DNA of 64,000 bases from Chitinophagaceae bacterium (GCA_019638595.1 JAHBTJ010000004.1:124001-188000), one strand, 5' to 3'; shown: positions 24,574 to 34,654, counted from the first letter of the stretch. Numbers and translations are program-made. The notes: generated by a model from the sequence alone, not told the origin.

Positions 24574-26658
24574 ATGACTGCTATTTACCAATCGCCTTTT
24601 TTACTGGCACTTGGCTGGACCATAGCCTCCAGTTTGTGGCAAACAGCATTGCTGTGGATGCTGTACCAGGTAATAATAAATGCCAATGGAAAAATGTCGC
24701 CTGCCGCCAGGCATAACCTGGCACTGGCCGGTATCGTATGCGCGTTTGGATGGTTTGGCACTACATTGTCGTATAAATATCATGAGCTTCAGCAGTTGTT
24801 CTCCGTTACAAACAACCCATCCCCTATTGTCGCAACTGCTAATGCAACAGCAGATACCGGAGGATTTATGTTTACATCCCTCCTGAACCAATATCTTCCT
24901 TATATCTCTGCCTCTTACTTGCTGGTACTGGCATTGCTTGCCGTACGACTGATCAAAGCTTATTTTTATACTCAAACTTTAAAAACAAAAGGGTTACTGG
25001 AAATAGATGAATACTGGAGCCATAAGGTAGAAAGGTATATAGGTTACCTGCACATTCATAAAAAAGTAAGCATTTATATAAGCAGCTACATTGATGTACC
25101 CGCTACGCTCAATTACTTTAAGCCCGTAATATTGCTGCCGGTAGCCGCGTTTACACAACTTACTCCCCAACAGGTAGAATCAGTGATCCTGCATGAGCTG
25201 GCGCACATTAAACGTAATGATTATCTCATCAACATTCTTGTTTCGGTCATAGAAACCATTCTTTTCTTCAACCCGTTTGTTCACCTGCTGGGTAAATCTT
25301 TGAAAAAAGAAAGAGAACATTGTTGTGATGATTTTGTATTACACTTCAGGTTCGATCCGCACAGTTACGCATCGGCATTACTGTCGCTTGAAAAATTAAG
25401 AATACATTCCACCCCGGTGGGCGCTTTAGCCGCTACAGGTAACAGCCGGCAATTATTAGGACGTATTAAAAGGATCATGAATGTACATAATACAGGATTT
25501 AATTACGGGCAAAAATTGCTGGTTCTCCTGGTAACAGCCTGTATACTTATTTCTGTAGCGTGGCTTTCCCCTGTTTCCACGCAAAACAGCACAGGGAGCG
25601 AAGAAAAATTGCCGGACAGAACAATAGCAGCAACCGAAGAGGAATGTATAGAAACGAATGAAGAAGCTGTGGCAGGAACAATAATAGAAAAACGTTCTCT
25701 TAACCACCGATCTGTTGAAGCCCCGCCGGAAAGTAGCGTCCGGATCGCGAACGTTGCCCCGGTACTGCCACCTGCTGTAATAAAGCCGTTGCCCGGCGAT
25801 GAAGCTGCTGCTCTAAACGGGCACTTACCAACACCCCGGTCCGCGCCGGCATTTGAATTGTATGCTCCACCCGCGATGGATGTTGAAACTGCAAAAGACC
25901 CTCAGTACTTACACTATGAACATGAGTTGAAGGAGATACCTGGCGATTGGTTTGTGGAATGGGAAGATATGTCGGCAGGAAAAAAACTGGATGAAAAGAA
26001 ACGGATCCTGCCGGAAATTATTGAGTTGTTCAGGGAACATGAAGCCGGTCTGGCAAACCGTCAACTGAAGCTCCGGCAGTTGGAACACTTGCTTAACAGT
26101 GATCTTTTTGAGAACGTTGATCTGCATTTTGAAGGCAACGGTAATTTCAATTTTGATTTTAATATAAAGAAAACAGAAGGTACTAACAGGCAGGAACAGT
26201 CAACGGAAAAGACAAAAAAGTATAAAACCGACACTCACTTCACCTGGAGTAACGAAGCCGGGCAGCAACAATTGTTTTACCATAAAAAACAATGGCAGCT
26301 TGACAGCCTCAAGCAAAAATCACTTTTGCTGATGCAGCAGCAGCAAAAGCTGTTATTGAAAAAAAACGAAGCGATCCGGCAAATGCAAAATGCCTTTCAG
26401 CAAACATACTTTGACCTGTTTGCGGAAAATGACAGGCCCGAACAACAGGCTAACAGCCGCCGGAAGCAGATTGAAAAAAGGCGCTCAGCTGCGGTAGCCG
26501 TAAGCGCTGTTGCTGCTCATAAAAATGCAAAGAATGCTTTAATAGCTGTTACGGGTACACCACACAAAGCCCCTTCTATTGATATACCCCCGCAGATCTC
26601 AAGAGTAGTGATTGATTCAGGTAATAGTGGCAGAACAATCGTTATCAGCATAGAATAA
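24574..26658 (+). CDS. M56-family membrane metallopeptidase, BlaR1-like sensor partner
   Basis: 694 aa. Hydrophobic helices occur near 8-34, 44-64, 107-130 and about 305-325. The zinc-protease motif HELAH is at 207-211, followed by IKRNDYLIN, typical of M56. After the fourth helix there is a long, presumably periplasmic region (about 330-694). It is rich in Gln, Glu and Lys and has a helical stretch near 570-620. It shows no penicillin-binding sensor domain such as BlaR1 carries. It probably cleaves, or triggers cleavage of, the BlaI-like repressor encoded 15 bp upstream, in response to an unidentified envelope signal. Confidence 0.85.
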   Translation: MTAIYQSPFLLALGWTIASSLWQTALLWMLYQVIINANGKMSPAARHNLALAGIVCAFGWFGTTLSYKYHELQQLFSVTNNPSPIVATANATADTGGFMFTSLLNQYLPYISASYLLVLALLAVRLIKAYFYTQTLKTKGLLEIDEYWSHKVERYIGYLHIHKKVSIYISSYIDVPATLNYFKPVILLPVAAFTQLTPQQVESVILHELAHIKRNDYLINILVSVIETILFFNPFVHLLGKSLKKEREHCCDDFVLHFRFDPHSYASALLSLEKLRIHSTPVGALAATGNSRQLLGRIKRIMNVHNTGFNYGQKLLVLLVTACILISVAWLSPVSTQNSTGSEEKLPDRTIAATEEECIETNEEAVAGTIIEKRSLNHRSVEAPPESSVRIANVAPVLPPAVIKPLPGDEAAALNGHLPTPRSAPAFELYAPPAMDVETAKDPQYLHYEHELKEIPGDWFVEWEDMSAGKKLDEKKRILPEIIELFREHEAGLANRQLKLRQLEHLLNSDLFENVDLHFEGNGNFNFDFNIKKTEGTNRQEQSTEKTKKYKTDTHFTWSNEAGQQQLFYHKKQWQLDSLKQKSLLLMQQQQKLLLKKNEAIRQMQNAFQQTYFDLFAENDRPEQQANSRRKQIEKRRSAAVAVSAVAAHKNAKNALIAVTGTPHKAPSIDIPPQISRVVIDSGNSGRTIVISIE

Positions 26659-26727
26659 CCGGAACCGGCAGGTAAAGGTTTAACATTCACGCATTCAATA
26701 TTTACCTTTTAAGTTCATTTTTAGGTT

Positions 26728-26735
26728 TATTTTTG
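26728..26735 (+). promoter_or_regulatory. -7 box for aguB
   Basis: TATTTTTG matches TAnnTTTG, 23 nt upstream of the aguB ATG. The -33 region is weak. Confidence 0.35.
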
Positions 26736-26758
26736 CCGCTTGTAAGCTAAAACAAATC

Positions 26759-27634
26759 ATGGCAAAAGTTAATATAGGCATGGTGCAGATGAGCTGTACC
26801 GCTAATAAACAGGAAAACCTGCAAAAAGCGATCGCTAAAACACGTGAAGCCGCGGCCAAAGGAGCGCAGATCATTTGCCTGCAGGAGTTATTTACTTCGC
26901 TGTACTTCTGCGATGTGGAAGATTATGAAAACTTCCGGCTGGCAGAGCCCATTCCCGGTCCGTCTACAGAAGCGTTAAGCGCCGTGGCCAAAGAGCTGGG
27001 AGTGGTGATCATCGCTTCTTTGTTTGAAAAAAGGGCCGAAGGGCTGTACCATAATACTACCGCTGTACTAGATGCCGATGGAGCCTATCTTGGTAAATAC
27101 AGGAAGATGCACATTCCCGATGATCCGGCTTACTACGAAAAATTTTATTTTACCCCCGGCGATATAGGCTATAAGGTATTCAAAACAAAGTTCGCCACAT
27201 TGGGTGTGCTCATCTGCTGGGACCAGTGGTATCCCGAAGCAGCAAGGATTACCGCTTTAATGGGAGCGGAGATCCTCTTCTACCCTACCGCTATCGGCTG
27301 GGCAACTTCGCAGGATGCTGAAACCAATACGGAGCAATACAACGCGTGGCAAACCATACAACGCAGTCATGCTGTTGCCAACGGAGTACATGTAGTAAGT
27401 GTGAACAGAACCGGGTTTGAACAAAACGGCGCTATGAAATTCTGGGGCGGCTCATTTGTAGCCAACCCTTTTGGCAGTATACTATACCAGGCTCCGCACG
27501 ACCAGGAAGACGTACACGTGGTTACAATAGACACAACCAAAACAGACAGCTACCGTACTCACTGGCCTTTTTTACGGGACAGAAGGATAGACAGCTACCA
27601 GCCTATTACTAAAAGATATATAGACCAGGACTAG
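26759..27634 (+). CDS. aguB: N-carbamoylputrescine amidohydrolase
   Basis: 291 aa, nitrilase superfamily. The catalytic triad is visible as Glu43 (LQELF), Lys116 (GKYRKMHIPDD) and Cys153 (LICWDQWYPE). It hydrolyses N-carbamoylputrescine to putrescine, CO2 and ammonia. The next gene encodes agmatine deiminase, which makes that substrate, so the pair completes agmatine to putrescine. The length and the HIPDDP and DQWYPEAAR patterns fit this family better than beta-alanine synthase or other nitrilases. It is cytoplasmic. A -7 box lies just upstream of the ATG. Confidence 0.92.
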   Translation: MAKVNIGMVQMSCTANKQENLQKAIAKTREAAAKGAQIICLQELFTSLYFCDVEDYENFRLAEPIPGPSTEALSAVAKELGVVIIASLFEKRAEGLYHNTTAVLDADGAYLGKYRKMHIPDDPAYYEKFYFTPGDIGYKVFKTKFATLGVLICWDQWYPEAARITALMGAEILFYPTAIGWATSQDAETNTEQYNAWQTIQRSHAVANGVHVVSVNRTGFEQNGAMKFWGGSFVANPFGSILYQAPHDQEDVHVVTIDTTKTDSYRTHWPFLRDRRIDSYQPITKRYIDQD

Positions 27635-27676
27635 ATCTTTACCGGTTGTTATTCGGCATACATTAAACTATCTACC

Positions 27677-28789
27677 TTGAAATTTCACGATAAAAGACAG
27701 CTATCATTATCATCGGCATCACAGCCTGCGGCTACAGGATTTCCACAGTTCCGTACCCCCAAGCAGCTCGGTTATTATTTTCCCGCGGAGTTTGCAACAC
27801 ATGCCGCTACCTGGCTCAGTTGGCCTCACAAAGAAGCGTCGTGGCCCGGTAAAATAGATCTTATTTATCCTTATTACGCCCGGTTTGTAAAAGAGGTATC
27901 GGCCGGTGAAACCGTAAATATCAATGTAAATGACGAAGCCATGAAGGCGTCGGCTACCCGCTTTCTTGAAGAAGCGGGAGTTGATATGAATAAAATAGGG
28001 TTTTTCTTTAACCCCACCAACGATGCATGGTGCAGGGATCATGGGCCCGCCTTTCTCATCAACCCGAATGCCGAAAACAAAAAGGTAATAGTAGACTGGG
28101 CATATAATGCCTGGGGGAATAAATATCCTCCATTCGACCTCGATGATGTGATCCCGACACGCATAGGCGAATACTACAATATACCGGTATTTGCCCCCGG
28201 CATTGTAATGGAAGGAGGCTCTGTGGAATTCAACGGTAAAGGCAGCCTGCTTACTTCAACGGCGTGCCTGCTTAACCCCAACCGGAATCCCCACCTGAAC
28301 CAGGAGCAGATTGAACAATACTTACGCCATTATTACGGGGTTGAACAAATTTTATGGGTAAGCGAAGGAATTGTTGGCGATGATACAGATGGTCATATAG
28401 ATGATACTGTCCGGTTTGTTAATGAAGATACGGTGTTGACAGTAGTAGAAGAGAACAAGGCAGACGAAAACTATGACCTGCTGCAAACCAACCTGGAAGA
28501 GTTGCAGCAAATGCGTCTTTTAAACGGCAGGCAGCTCAATATAATTGAATTACCCATGCCCGATGCAGTGGTATATGAAGACCAGCGTTTGCCGGCGTCG
28601 TATGCTAATTTTTATATAGCCAATGCTGCGGTAATAGTACCTACCTACAGGTGTGATAAGGATGATAAAGCCTTACAGATCATACAGGATTGCTTTCCGG
28701 ATAGAAAAGTAGCCGGAATAGATTCCACGGACATTATCTGGGGACTTGGCAGCTTCCATTGCCTCAGCCAGCAGGAGCCATTGGTATAA
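27677..28789 (+). CDS. aguA: Agmatine deiminase
   Basis: 370 aa. It converts agmatine to N-carbamoylputrescine and ammonia, the step before AguB. WLSWPHKEASWPG, DAWCRDHGP, GGSVEFNG, GDDTDGHIDD and the terminal Cys region GLGSFHCLSQQEP are the hallmark motifs of the peptidyl-arginine-deiminase-like family; the Cys is the nucleophile. No ATG lies near the 5' end. The frame opens after a stop at 27632, and TTG 27677 is the best available start. It follows aguB by 42 bp on the same strand and is probably co-transcribed. Confidence 0.92.
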   Translation: MKFHDKRQLSLSSASQPAATGFPQFRTPKQLGYYFPAEFATHAATWLSWPHKEASWPGKIDLIYPYYARFVKEVSAGETVNINVNDEAMKASATRFLEEAGVDMNKIGFFFNPTNDAWCRDHGPAFLINPNAENKKVIVDWAYNAWGNKYPPFDLDDVIPTRIGEYYNIPVFAPGIVMEGGSVEFNGKGSLLTSTACLLNPNRNPHLNQEQIEQYLRHYYGVEQILWVSEGIVGDDTDGHIDDTVRFVNEDTVLTVVEENKADENYDLLQTNLEELQQMRLLNGRQLNIIELPMPDAVVYEDQRLPASYANFYIANAAVIVPTYRCDKDDKALQIIQDCFPDRKVAGIDSTDIIWGLGSFHCLSQQEPLV

Positions 28790-28892
28790 CCAATTGAAAT
28801 AAAATGTTATCAAACTTGTGTCTTTTCCTGAGTTTTATCAAAACTTTAAACACTAAGTTCTGTTGATTGCCGTTCATACCCTGCTTAGTTAG

Positions 28893-28900
28893 TACTTTTG
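28893..28900 (+). promoter_or_regulatory. -7 box for the secreted protein gene at 28921
   Basis: TACTTTTG matches TAnnTTTG and lies 20 nt before ATG 28921. It argues against the earlier in-frame start at 28867. Confidence 0.4.
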
Positions 28901-28920
28901 GTTTACACACATTATCCCGG

Positions 28921-29838
28921 ATGAAAAACAAGCTTCTCACATATACTTTCCTGGCAGGTTTCCTTTTATTATCAGGGCAGTTGTACGCGCAATCTGCCAG
29001 GCAGCAGGTTCTGCAGGAAAAAGAAGATTCCTTAAAAACATATGCTTTCGATATTGTGAACGCCCGTGAAGCAGCCGACCGTTTCCGGGCCGACAGTATG
29101 TTTACGCGCGTACTTGTAAGGGCGTTAAAGGAGCCTTATTCTTTTTCATATCCCTTCGATTCGCTGCAGCCCATTTCAAGATTGTATGCCCCCGACAGCA
29201 GTTTCCGCATATTTACCTGGCAGTTTGTAAAAGATGAAAGCGTGTTCAGGAGGCACGGAGCCATACAAATGAGAACGGCTGACGGATCATTGAAGTTATA
29301 TCCGCTGATTGACAAAACCGCAGTGCTGGATGATATCAACAATATTATAACCGACAACGAAAACTGGGTGGGAGCCATTTATTACCGGATCATACAAACC
29401 GCGCACAAAGGCAAACAATATTATACGCTGCTCGGTTATGATGAAAACAGCTTTCGCAGCACAAGAAAAAGAATTGAGGTATTAACTTTTGACGGGAACA
29501 ATAAACCGGTTTTCGGAGGACTTTTCACCTTTGATAAGGATGCTTCGCCCCGAAAGGCCAGCAGCCGTTTCGATATTGAATATAAAAAAGGCGGCAACGG
29601 CAGCATCCGTTACGATGAGGATCTGAAAATGATCATATACGATCATCTTATATCGGAAAATAACCAGCCCGAAAAGAAGTTTACCTATATACCCGATGGA
29701 GATTATGAAGGATTTAAATGGGAGAACGGGAAGTGGGTACATATTGATAAGGTATTTAATTTTAAGCTCCAGGAAGGGCAGGCACCCGTTGAAAAGCCCC
29801 TAAAAGAAGGCAAGCTCGATATCCCTCCTTCTCAATAA
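28921..29838 (+). CDS. Secreted or periplasmic protein of unknown function
   Basis: 305 aa from ATG 28921. The signal peptide MKNKLLTYTFLAGFLLLSG ends near LYAQ. Mature residues are mixed alpha/beta with several aromatic clusters (SFSYPFDSL, GAIYYRIIQT, YYTLLGYDEN). I recognise no enzyme motif. The in-frame start at 28867 would put extra residues before the signal peptide and lies upstream of the -7 box, so it was rejected. It stands alone, convergent with the large cytochrome gene. It probably resides in the periplasm or on the outer membrane. Confidence 0.75.
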   Translation: MKNKLLTYTFLAGFLLLSGQLYAQSARQQVLQEKEDSLKTYAFDIVNAREAADRFRADSMFTRVLVRALKEPYSFSYPFDSLQPISRLYAPDSSFRIFTWQFVKDESVFRRHGAIQMRTADGSLKLYPLIDKTAVLDDINNIITDNENWVGAIYYRIIQTAHKGKQYYTLLGYDENSFRSTRKRIEVLTFDGNNKPVFGGLFTFDKDASPRKASSRFDIEYKKGGNGSIRYDEDLKMIIYDHLISENNQPEKKFTYIPDGDYEGFKWENGKWVHIDKVFNFKLQEGQAPVEKPLKEGKLDIPPSQ

Positions 29839-29886
29839 GGAACAAGCATACTTTGCGTGGAGGAAAACGCTGAGGAGAACTAAAAT

Positions 29887-32800
29887 TTATCTCAACACTA
29901 GTTTCGTTTGTGCCGGATCAGTTGCTGCATCCTTTAACTGGATATTTAAGGCTCCCCCTTTTCTGATGGTCCTGTCAATCACGAATGTTATCTGGTGAAT
30001 GCCAGGTGTTACATTCATCAATACTGCGTTATCTGCGATTTTAAGTTGTGCATTTCCCTGCCAACCTGTTATGCCCACTGTTGAGTTAAGGGCCAAAACC
30101 ACATTGCCTTTACTCAGTACTTCTATTTTAAATTTAACCACACTATATTGCTTGTTTGCACCGCCATTAATAAGAGGAAGTTCTTCGATAGGAAGATCTC
30201 CCGAAACCTTACTGTAAATCGGAGTAGCGGCGAGTTTTTTGTCAGTGTTTGTTAAAGCGGCTACTCCCGTTTCCCTAACATTTTTAATAAGTGTATTGTT
30301 GACTGTAACTGCTTCCCAATGCCGGACATTTCTTGTTGTAGGCACACGAAACTTTCCCGGCTCACCCAATTTTGTCAGGTATCCTATCAGATCTACAAAT
30401 TCTTTGCGGTTAAGCCCCGACGTGAGACCGGGTGGCATCAAAGAACCGGGTATTTTTTCCAGGTTGGCTACCTGGCTTTTAGGTATAGCTACTTCCTTTC
30501 CGCTCATATCGCGTACAATTACCTCAGTATTACTATTGGCTACAATATAGCCAATCACATCGTTTTTGTCTTTTTTCGCCACCCGGTGCAACTCATAGCC
30601 TTCTTTTATAGACTGGTTAGGATCTATAACAGACTTAACGATGGTTTCCAATGGAGAACTGGTACCCAAACTACTGAGGTCTGGACCCATAAGTCCACCT
30701 GCACCGCCAATGGCGTGACAAGAAGTACATGTCATTTGGCGAAAAACAATTTCTCCTGCTGCCGGATCAGCAGTTTTTACTTCATACTTTATTTCATTGA
30801 TCTGCTGAGCGTTCAATTTTTGCGGCATCAACTCAGCAGCAGCTTTACCGCCCGAGGCTTCCAACAATTGTTTGAGAAGCAAAACGTCTTTTTCCTGTTG
30901 GCGATTTCCCGGTAATTTTTGCTCTAAGGTTTTACTGACTGATCTTGCCATTACACCCGGTATCTTTTTATTACCTAATTCTTTAGCCAATACAGCAATT
31001 CCCTCTTTATGGCTGATAAATGCCTCAATAATAGGTGTAACATTTGCATCGCCCGGTAATTTTTGTAAAAGGCCTACCGAGGTTTTTGCTGCCTCTTGTA
31101 CATTTATCTGAACAAGCTGGGCAGTCGCATAGGTTCTTATTTCATGCGCGTTTTTTGGCCCGGACAGTTCTAGCAGTAATTGCTGTGCATTGCCGTTATT
31201 CATATTAACCAGCGCACCAAGCCCTGCTTTTTTAATATCACTATTTCCCGTTTGTATAAGTTCTAATAATGTACTCTTTGCTTTTTCCAGACCCCAATTT
31301 CCGGTTAGGTCTATTGCACTTAAAGCAATTGATTGATCGGGGTTATTAATAAGATGGACGATTCTGTCTAAACCCTGAGTGGGTTTTATTTTTCTTTGGC
31401 GGAAAGCATCCCGGAGTAGGGTAAGTTGTTCCGCACGTTCATCATTGTCCGTATTATTAGCCGCCAAATTCAGTATCACGTCCAGGTCTTGTGGTGATGC
31501 CCATTTTGAAAAAGCATTCAATACCTCTTTTTTATATTTTTCCGGCAACTTATTTTGTTCATATAATCTGATTAATTGAGAAATGGCATAAGGATTATTC
31601 AACGATTTTAAGGCAAATGCTGTTTTCAGATCATCTCCCAAAAACTGCCGGTTCGTTTTTACCTGAGGTAGCCATTGTTGTTCCAGTTCACAAACCGTTT
31701 GCCATAAAGCATAGTCCAGGAACTCATCCATGGGTTTATCAAGCACCGTTAATGCAAGGCGTGCAGCTTCTGCGGTTTGCTGTTTTCTTAATGATATCAC
31801 CGCTTCAAGACGCACAACAGGATGCTCATCAGCAACCGCCTTCGTTAGCAGTGAGGTTGCATTGTTCACTTTAGTACTCCATGCCCTGAGTGTTCTTAAT
31901 GCTGCGGCCCTTGCCCCATGTTGTTGAGCACTTAGTAATTGCAGCAGTAAAGGCTCGTTCACAACGTCTAATGTTTGATAAGTCCAGAGTGCTTCCAGCA
32001 AGTGATGTTCATATTCTGCATCGTTTTTATCCAGCCTGGCAATCCAGTTCTGTAATGCAGGTACAACTTCTTTTGCACCTCTTTCTTTTAACACTTGTTT
32101 TGCCTGTAAGCGTGTCCAGTCTTCCGGCTGCTTTAAGGCGTCCAGCAATTCTGTGATGCTTGCATTGGTGAGCTGCGGCTTTTTAACCAATGGCCTGTTT
32201 TTGGCTACAATGCGCCAGATGCGACCATGCTGCTGGTCTCTGCGGGGATCAAAAAAATCTACTTCACCGTGCTGTATGATAGGATTGTACCAGTCGGCTA
32301 CATATATAGCACCATCGGGACCCACCGAAATATCAACCGGTCTGAATGCAACATTATCATTCCAAAGCAAATCTTCCGCCTGCTTAGATACAAATCCGCT
32401 TCCTTGTTCCTCGAGTTTAAATCTGCTGATTCGGTTAGCCCGGAAATCATTTGTCAATAAATCTCCGTTTGTTGACTCTGGCAGATGTCTGCCGGAAACG
32501 ATGTCTAATCCACTGAACTTAGGTTGTCCGGGGTTCAAACCGCGAATAATTCTTTCTGCACCGGGTGAAGTAACAAAAGTGGCTCCGTCGAAAGCGTAAT
32601 TGATACCTTCTGAGCCGGCTCCATCTGTCAATAGCGACTGACCCCAACGATTAAATTGAAGCCCCCAGGGGTTGATCAACCCTTTGGCATAAATATTCAG
32701 ATCAAGCGCTGCGGGATCTAACTGCCAAACGCCACCGCCTTCAAGTCTTTTTACGCCTGAAGGCGTTTCGATATTGCTATAGATATAGATGGATTGATTA

Positions 32801-33396
32801 AAATAAAATTGTCCTTCGGGGCCCCAGCGAAAAGTATGGATAAGATGGTGTGTATCCGCAGTACCAAAACCATTCAGGATTCTTTTTTTTGTGTCTGCTT
32901 TGCCATCACCGTCTGTATCCTTTAAATGAAGTATTTCAGTTGAATTAGCAACGTAAACGCCGCCATCGCCCGGTAAAATACCCGTTGGCGTTTGCAAACC
33001 TTCTGCAAAAATCGTTGACTTATCTGCTTTTCCGTCTCCATCAGTATCTTCAAGAATGTATATTTTATCGTTAGCCTTTTCACCCGTTTTAGTGTGGGGA
33101 TAAGCAGTGCTCGTTACTACCCAAAGCCTGCCCTCTGCATCCCAGTTCATCTGGATGGGTTTTACTACCATAGGGTCTGATGCGAACAGGCTTATTTCAT
33201 ATCCGTCTGCTACATGAAAAGATGCCAGTTCTTTTTCCGGATCGGGGTCAGGCTTGTCTTTATAGTAGCTGCGTTTTACAAGTGAAGTTGTAACAACAAT
33301 AATCAATAAAAAAGCGGCAATGGTAAAGTACTTATGTTTATAAAAAGGAATCATTTTCATCTGTGCATATTTTCTTGTAGAAACAATCGTTTTCAA
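29887..33396 (-). CDS. Large PVC-type c-type cytochrome with beta-propeller and HEAT repeats
   Basis: 1169 aa. After an N-terminal membrane or signal helix (about residues 25-42) comes a sorbosone-dehydrogenase-like beta-propeller (about 55-390; MNWDAEGRLWV, DTDGDGKAD, SVGPDGAIYVADW). Helical HEAT-like repeats follow (about 400-880). Next is one c-type heme site, CTSCH in a region ending GPDLSSLG, then a beta-rich C-terminal domain that may bind carbohydrate. Such proteins occur in Bacteroidota and Planctomycetes and are thought to oxidise sugars or related compounds in the periplasm and pass electrons to the heme. The exact substrate is unknown. An SGNH hydrolase gene lies 19 bp upstream in the same direction. 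Confidence 0.85.
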   Translation of the reverse strand: MKTIVSTRKYAQMKMIPFYKHKYFTIAAFLLIIVVTTSLVKRSYYKDKPDPDPEKELASFHVADGYEISLFASDPMVVKPIQMNWDAEGRLWVVTSTAYPHTKTGEKANDKIYILEDTDGDGKADKSTIFAEGLQTPTGILPGDGGVYVANSTEILHLKDTDGDGKADTKKRILNGFGTADTHHLIHTFRWGPEGQFYFNQSIYIYSNIETPSGVKRLEGGGVWQLDPAALDLNIYAKGLINPWGLQFNRWGQSLLTDGAGSEGINYAFDGATFVTSPGAERIIRGLNPGQPKFSGLDIVSGRHLPESTNGDLLTNDFRANRISRFKLEEQGSGFVSKQAEDLLWNDNVAFRPVDISVGPDGAIYVADWYNPIIQHGEVDFFDPRRDQQHGRIWRIVAKNRPLVKKPQLTNASITELLDALKQPEDWTRLQAKQVLKERGAKEVVPALQNWIARLDKNDAEYEHHLLEALWTYQTLDVVNEPLLLQLLSAQQHGARAAALRTLRAWSTKVNNATSLLTKAVADEHPVVRLEAVISLRKQQTAEAARLALTVLDKPMDEFLDYALWQTVCELEQQWLPQVKTNRQFLGDDLKTAFALKSLNNPYAISQLIRLYEQNKLPEKYKKEVLNAFSKWASPQDLDVILNLAANNTDNDERAEQLTLLRDAFRQRKIKPTQGLDRIVHLINNPDQSIALSAIDLTGNWGLEKAKSTLLELIQTGNSDIKKAGLGALVNMNNGNAQQLLLELSGPKNAHEIRTYATAQLVQINVQEAAKTSVGLLQKLPGDANVTPIIEAFISHKEGIAVLAKELGNKKIPGVMARSVSKTLEQKLPGNRQQEKDVLLLKQLLEASGGKAAAELMPQKLNAQQINEIKYEVKTADPAAGEIVFRQMTCTSCHAIGGAGGLMGPDLSSLGTSSPLETIVKSVIDPNQSIKEGYELHRVAKKDKNDVIGYIVANSNTEVIVRDMSGKEVAIPKSQVANLEKIPGSLMPPGLTSGLNRKEFVDLIGYLTKLGEPGKFRVPTTRNVRHWEAVTVNNTLIKNVRETGVAALTNTDKKLAATPIYSKVSGDLPIEELPLINGGANKQYSVVKFKIEVLSKGNVVLALNSTVGITGWQGNAQLKIADNAVLMNVTPGIHQITFVIDRTIRKGGALNIQLKDAATDPAQTKLVLR

Positions 33397-33415
33397 TCAG
33401 TAAATACGTATTGTA

Positions 33416-34654
33416 CTAGTTCAATTTAGTGAGGGTATAAGTAATGGGCCTAGATAATTGTTGCTGAGCTATTTCCCCTTCGAGCCATTTAATGATAATA
33501 CTCATCTCTTCCAATCCTTTTACATGCCGGCCTTGCTCATAAGATCTGAATCCGATAATATAGGTGGTATTGATAGGGCGATACTGCTGAAAGAACACCT
33601 CATTTTTTTTAATGATCAGCTCTTTTAGTTGTGCTGCCTGGTCAAAAACAATGCTGCTGCTAATGTGTACTCCGGTAGCCCATTGTTTGTCTGAAGCGGT
33701 TATTATTTGTGCATTATTATTGGTAAGTGTATAGTATCCTTTTTTTAAGCCATTTATTTGTATGATTTGAGTACCTGCACCAGGCTGGCTATTGGCGGGA
33801 ATAGGTAAAGGAAGCAGTTGATCATTCAGTACAAAGCTGAATTTTTCATTGTTTTTCCCCTGTTCTGTAATTTTTGCGGCTCCGGAAATCTGGATATCAT
33901 TTTTACCAACACTAATGGTGATGGGAGTGTTGCGTTTGGGCAATCCCAATGCATCTTCAATTATGGATGCCAGGTAGTAATATCCCTTTTCGTTGAGATG
34001 AATGCCGTTGTCTGTAATATCGGTTATCTTCCTTATTTCATTGAGAGGGTTGAGCACATCAATAAAGAATTTATTGCGTGATGCTGCTATATCTGCTATT
34101 TTATTGGAATAAAGATTTAGTAAGGCGTTGCGTTCTGCGGTGTTTGCAGATGAATCAGGCAACATAATTGGAATAGGGGAAATCAATACCGAACGCGCAT
34201 CCAAACGATCAAGAGTATCTATTAACTGGTTAAGCCCATCAGAAAAATAAGGAAGCGCTGATGCACCCTTCATTGCTTCCAGTCCGCCATATGCAATAAA
34301 AACTACGGTAGGTTGCGTCCTTTTAATATTTTCTATCAAAGTTTCGTAAGCAGTGGGTGGGTTAGTAAAGGTAGCCCGGGCTTCTCCTCTTACCATATCT
34401 CCTGTCCATCCTATATTTCTATAAGTAATGTTTTTATTTGGCCATCTTTCGGTAAGTGCTGTTTCAAGGTAGCCATATTGTAAATCATTTTCAAAAAGAG
34501 AGTTCCCAAGAAATACCACCCTGTCGTTGTTATTGAGAACAAAGCTTTTTTTTGAATCACCTGAAGTAGTTACAGCATTGCTCTGCGCAGTACTAAAATG
34601 ATGAATGGAGAAAATGAATAATAATGATAATACGGAACGGAAAACGGCTGACAT
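33416..34654 (-). CDS. SGNH/GDSL-family hydrolase, secreted
   Basis: 412 aa with a signal peptide (LFIFSIHHFSTAQ). Block I reads FLGNSL, the GDSL motif with Asn in place of Asp but the nucleophilic Ser kept. GWTGD and IAYGGLEA fit blocks II and III, and DNGIHLN supplies the C-terminal Asp-His pair. Such enzymes remove acyl groups from polysaccharides or lipids. It precedes the large cytochrome gene by 19 bp on the same strand, so the two probably act together on an extracellular substrate, perhaps a modified glycan. That joint role is inference. Confidence 0.82.
   Translation of the reverse strand: MSAVFRSVLSLLFIFSIHHFSTAQSNAVTTSGDSKKSFVLNNNDRVVFLGNSLFENDLQYGYLETALTERWPNKNITYRNIGWTGDMVRGEARATFTNPPTAYETLIENIKRTQPTVVFIAYGGLEAMKGASALPYFSDGLNQLIDTLDRLDARSVLISPIPIMLPDSSANTAERNALLNLYSNKIADIAASRNKFFIDVLNPLNEIRKITDITDNGIHLNEKGYYYLASIIEDALGLPKRNTPITISVGKNDIQISGAAKITEQGKNNEKFSFVLNDQLLPLPIPANSQPGAGTQIIQINGLKKGYYTLTNNNAQIITASDKQWATGVHISSSIVFDQAAQLKELIIKKNEVFFQQYRPINTTYIIGFRSYEQGRHVKGLEEMSIIIKWLEGEIAQQQLSRPITYTLTKLN

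Noticed and set aside
30239-32599. Several long forward frames opposite the large cytochrome gene
   Set aside because: Antisense shadows of a gene with clear domains; they contain no motifs.
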